Positions 61,773-64,000 of a DNA stretch of 64,000 nucleotides are shown one piece after another. The notes below the pieces were generated by a model. It was not told the DNA's origin. It saw nothing but the letters and a program-made list of their open reading frames with translations, and ran no database searches. The translations under genes and the position numbers were made by a program. This stretch comes from Christensenella sp. UBA7862 (GTDB taxonomy: Bacteria > Bacillota > Clostridia > Christensenellales > UBA1242). Location: assembly GCA_002500135.1 (NCBI GenBank), contig DLSM01000003.1:37906-101905 (forward strand), given 5' to 3'. The stretch's first letter is position 1. Each line of letters begins with the position of its first letter.

Positions 61773-62225
61773 ATGAAAGAACTCAACAAAATGGAACTTA
61801 AATTTAGGGCTCTGTCGCAAAATGAAAGTTTTGCAAGGGCTTCTGTGGCGGGCTTTTGCATGTCGCTAAACCCAACAATGGACGAACTGACAGACATCAA
61901 AACAGCAGTGTCAGAAGCGGTCACAAACTGCATTGTGCATGCCTATCCCACCTCTCAAAAAGGCGACATCGTAATCACAACCACCATATATAATGGTTGT
62001 GTAAAAATTGAAATTCGTGACTTTGGCGTTGGCATAAAAGACATTGAGCAAGCCAAACGCCCATTTTTCACCACCGCAGGCACAAGCGACAGAAGCGGCA
62101 TGGGCTTTACAGTTATGGAAAGTTTTATGGACAACCTAAACGTCAAAAACGAAGATAAGGGCGTGCTTGTTACACTCACAAAAACAATAAACTCGTGCGA
62201 AGAAAACGTTTTACAACTGGGGTGA
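61773..62225 (+). CDS. spoIIAB: Anti-sigma F factor / serine kinase SpoIIAB
   Basis: SpoIIAB binds and blocks sigma F and phosphorylates SpoIIAA. The 150-residue GHKL kinase has the N-box DIKTAVSEAVTNCIVHAYP, the G1 box EIRDFGVGIKDIEQA and the ATP-lid/G2 box GTSDRSGMGFTVMESF. Normal length. AAGGAG precedes the ATG; 11 nt after spoIIAA and 3 nt before sigF. Confidence 0.95.
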   Translation: MKELNKMELKFRALSQNESFARASVAGFCMSLNPTMDELTDIKTAVSEAVTNCIVHAYPTSQKGDIVITTTIYNGCVKIEIRDFGVGIKDIEQAKRPFFTTAGTSDRSGMGFTVMESFMDNLNVKNEDKGVLVTLTKTINSCEENVLQLG

Positions 62226-62228
62226 GAA

Positions 62229-62957
62229 ATGCTGGACAATGAAACCACTCTAAAACTCTTGACGCTTGCGAAGTCCGGTGACGAAGACGCCAAAAATCGG
62301 CTGATTGAAGAAAATTCTCCGCTGGTGAAGTCCATTGTGCGAAGATACAAAAACAAAGGCGTTGAATATGACGACCTTTTTCAACTGGGCTGCCTCGGCT
62401 TTGCAAAGGCAATCAACAACTTTGACGTATCGTTTGGCGTAAAATTTTCCACCTATGCAGTGCCGATGATAGCGGGAGAAATAAAACGCTTTTTGCGTGA
62501 TGACGGAAGCGTAAAAGTCGCCCGCTCCACAAAAACCCTTTACTATTCCATTCAAAAATACATTGAGCAGTGCCGTCAAGAAAATTCCACACCCCCCACC
62601 CCACGGGAAATCGCTGAAAAATTTCAAATTGACGAAAGCGAGTTGATGTTTGTTATGGAATCGGCAAAAATGCCCTTATCTCTCTATGACTCCGCTGGCA
62701 AAGACGACTCCACAACAACTGTTTTGGACAAACTTTCGCAAGGTGACACCACAGACGACCTACTAAGCCACATTGTCGTCACCGACCTACTTTCCACCCT
62801 TGACGAAAAGGACAGAAAACTGCTTATCCTTCGCTATTTTAGGGACAAAACCCAAACAGAAGTTGCCCAAATGCTGGGTGTGTCGCAAGTGCAAATAAGC
62901 AGACGGGAAAGCAAACTTCTCTCCCGCCTAAAAAACACCCTCGGGAATATGAATTAA
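62229..62957 (+). CDS. sigF: RNA polymerase sigma F (forespore)
   Basis: Sigma F starts forespore gene expression after asymmetric division. The 242 residues show region 2 (SPLVKSIVRRYKNKGVEYDD, LFQLGCLGFAKAINNFD, FSTYAVPMIAGEIKRFLRD), region 3 (PPTPREIAEKFQIDESEL) and region 4 with the HTH TQTEVAQMLGVSQVQISRRE. Sigma G is similar, but the operon with spoIIAA and spoIIAB fixes sigma F. A terminator follows. Confidence 0.95.
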   Translation: MLDNETTLKLLTLAKSGDEDAKNRLIEENSPLVKSIVRRYKNKGVEYDDLFQLGCLGFAKAINNFDVSFGVKFSTYAVPMIAGEIKRFLRDDGSVKVARSTKTLYYSIQKYIEQCRQENSTPPTPREIAEKFQIDESELMFVMESAKMPLSLYDSAGKDDSTTTVLDKLSQGDTTDDLLSHIVVTDLLSTLDEKDRKLLILRYFRDKTQTEVAQMLGVSQVQISRRESKLLSRLKNTLGNMN

Positions 62958-62987
62958 AAGAACCTTTCCTTGTCGAAAGGTCTTTTT
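62956..62987 (+). terminator. Terminator of the spoIIA operon
   Basis: Stem ACCTTTC/GAAAGGT (62962-62968 with 62975-62981), 6-nt loop, T run TTTTT; A-rich on the other side, so also usable by the convergent surface-protein gene. Confidence 0.8.
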
Positions 62988-63003
62988 ATTGATTATTATC
63001 ATC

Positions 63004-64000
63004 TCAATTCTTTTCCCAAATTGCAGTAAGTTGTTGGTCTTTTGTTGTGCTGATTTTGGCAGTTGTCGCCACAGCCGTTCCCGCTGAATTTTCTATAGAA
63101 ACATGTGAAATTGTTCCTTTAAAACAAGAACCAGACGACGGAGTTGTTTGGTCATTCTCTGCTTCTGCTCCAACAAAAATTCCATTGCTTGCATGATATC
63201 CTATTTTGCCAGACTTAAACTTTGCACTCTTTCCAACCAAAATTCCGTCTATATAAAAACTTGCATATTCACCATCAAAAACTCCAGCAAAGACGTGAAA
63301 CCCGCTCTCCAAATTGGAAAGTGGTATTGCTGCTGGAACAGGTTTATAACCTGTTCCAGCATCATATATTGCAAATTGCATATATTTTTTATTTGAATTA
63401 GTAATATATTCTATATTCCAACCACCTCCTTCTGTGCAACTAATTAACCGCTCATAATAAGTTGCCCAATTTTCTTTAGACGCCTTTATAACAATTGAGA
63501 TTCTGTCAGTGAACATATAATCTCGCCCAAGGGTAATATAGTTTGAACCAGTGAATGTTGTTGGTGTAATTAGGTTTTTGCCGTCATAAACTTCACAAGG
63601 ATTTGACCACCCCTTGAATGTATAACCTGCCCTAGTTGGAGTTGGGAGTGTACCATAGGTTGAGCCGGAATAGACTGTTTTTGCATTGACCACTGATCCA
63701 CCATTGCTGTCAAAGTTAAGCGCGTAGCCGTCTGTCGTTGTAAGTGCAAAAGAAAATGGGTTGGAGGATGATGTGCTGTAATTTGCCTTCACTCCTAGGG
63801 TAATTTCAAGTAGCATATATATTCTTCCCGTTTCTTGATAGCCCATTGTAAAAAATTGTGAAGAAATGGCGGAGTTATCATAACCATTTATTATTACATT
63901 TCTTTTTTCACTGACGGATAGTTTGCTTAGGTCGCCTATGTAATATTTTCTGGTCATATTTGTGCAGTTGGCATTATCTGTAAGTTGAACTCTCAAACGA
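63004..64000 (-). CDS. B-repeat surface protein with inserted LamG-like domain, N-terminus beyond window
   Basis: The frame is open to the window edge, so at least the N-terminus is missing; about 330 C-terminal residues are seen. They contain a B-repeat (YALNFDSNGGSVV, PTPTRAGYTFKGWSNPCE) whose last strand LTAIWEKN comes only after an insertion of about 165 residues. The insert has LamG/concanavalin-type features: ERLISCTEGGGWNIEY, HVFAGVFDGEYASFYIDGIL, VGKSAKF and ISHVSIEN. It resembles the inserts of the giant protein at 25258. Likely carbohydrate- or host-binding surface protein. Confidence 0.78.
   Translation of the reverse strand, partial: RLRVQLTDNANCTNMTRKYYIGDLSKLSVSEKRNVIINGYDNSAISSQFFTMGYQETGRIYMLLEITLGVKANYSTSSSNPFSFALTTTDGYALNFDSNGGSVVNAKTVYSGSTYGTLPTPTRAGYTFKGWSNPCEVYDGKNLITPTTFTGSNYITLGRDYMFTDRISIVIKASKENWATYYERLISCTEGGGWNIEYITNSNKKYMQFAIYDAGTGYKPVPAAIPLSNLESGFHVFAGVFDGEYASFYIDGILVGKSAKFKSGKIGYHASNGIFVGAEAENDQTTPSSGSCFKGTISHVSIENSAGTAVATTAKISTTKDQQLTAIWEKN

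Overview
This window comes from a low-GC, spore-lineage Firmicute, most likely an uncultured member of the Clostridia. The reasons are the gene orders trmD-rimM-khpA-rpsP-ffh-ylxM, topA-trmFO-hslV-hslU, scpB-scpA...dacF-pnp-spoIIM-spo0A-spoIVB and spoIIAA-spoIIAB-sigF, the frequent GGAG-type ribosome binding sites, and surface proteins built from InlB-type B-repeats. I cannot name a genus.

Positions 1-23170 are almost entirely minus-strand housekeeping genes. They cover ribosome maturation and the SRP (trmD to ylxM), thioredoxin, the HslUV protease, TrmFO, TopA, DprA, ComM, FtsY, SMC, RNase III and PlsX, then an aspartate-family operon (asd, dapA, dapB, lysC). Between trxA and ylxM lies an 83-nt nested palindrome that folds as an exact four-way junction.

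Positions 23171-31750 are an accessory surface locus. It holds a lipoprotein and a 2000-residue membrane-anchored protein. Both carry an intein/hedgehog-type Hint domain followed by a shared C-terminal domain. The large protein also has about ten B-repeats, several of them split by inserted domains, and a DnaJ-like cysteine cluster with 11 CxxC motifs. A divergent small XRE regulator with two palindromic operator-like sites adjoins it. I consider this the most unusual system in the window.

Positions 31766-48505 return to core genes (rpsT, holA, a short comEC, tRNA-Glu, aspS, miaA, mutL, mutS, miaB, a class A PBP). Among them sit a 34-residue, very acidic peptide gene, a small hypothetical gene, a 4 x 11 bp repeat, and a membrane-anchored protein of unknown function driven by a perfect sigma-A promoter.

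Positions 48579-50722 look like a small defence-type insertion: a membrane-anchored Mrr-family nuclease followed by a HEPN-like gene that is broken at a homopolymer. Positions 50965-58449 hold chromosome segregation (scpB, scpA), an M50 protease, dacF, a nucleoside phosphorylase and sporulation genes, including a Spo0A homologue with a degenerate receiver domain. After these come a B-repeat gene interrupted by one in-frame stop, a four-helix-bundle protein, six minus-strand tRNA genes, the spoIIA operon and, at the right edge, a partial B-repeat/LamG surface protein. Sporulation genes at two loci show a spore-forming ancestry, but the diverged Spo0A and SpoIIM leave open whether the cell still sporulates.
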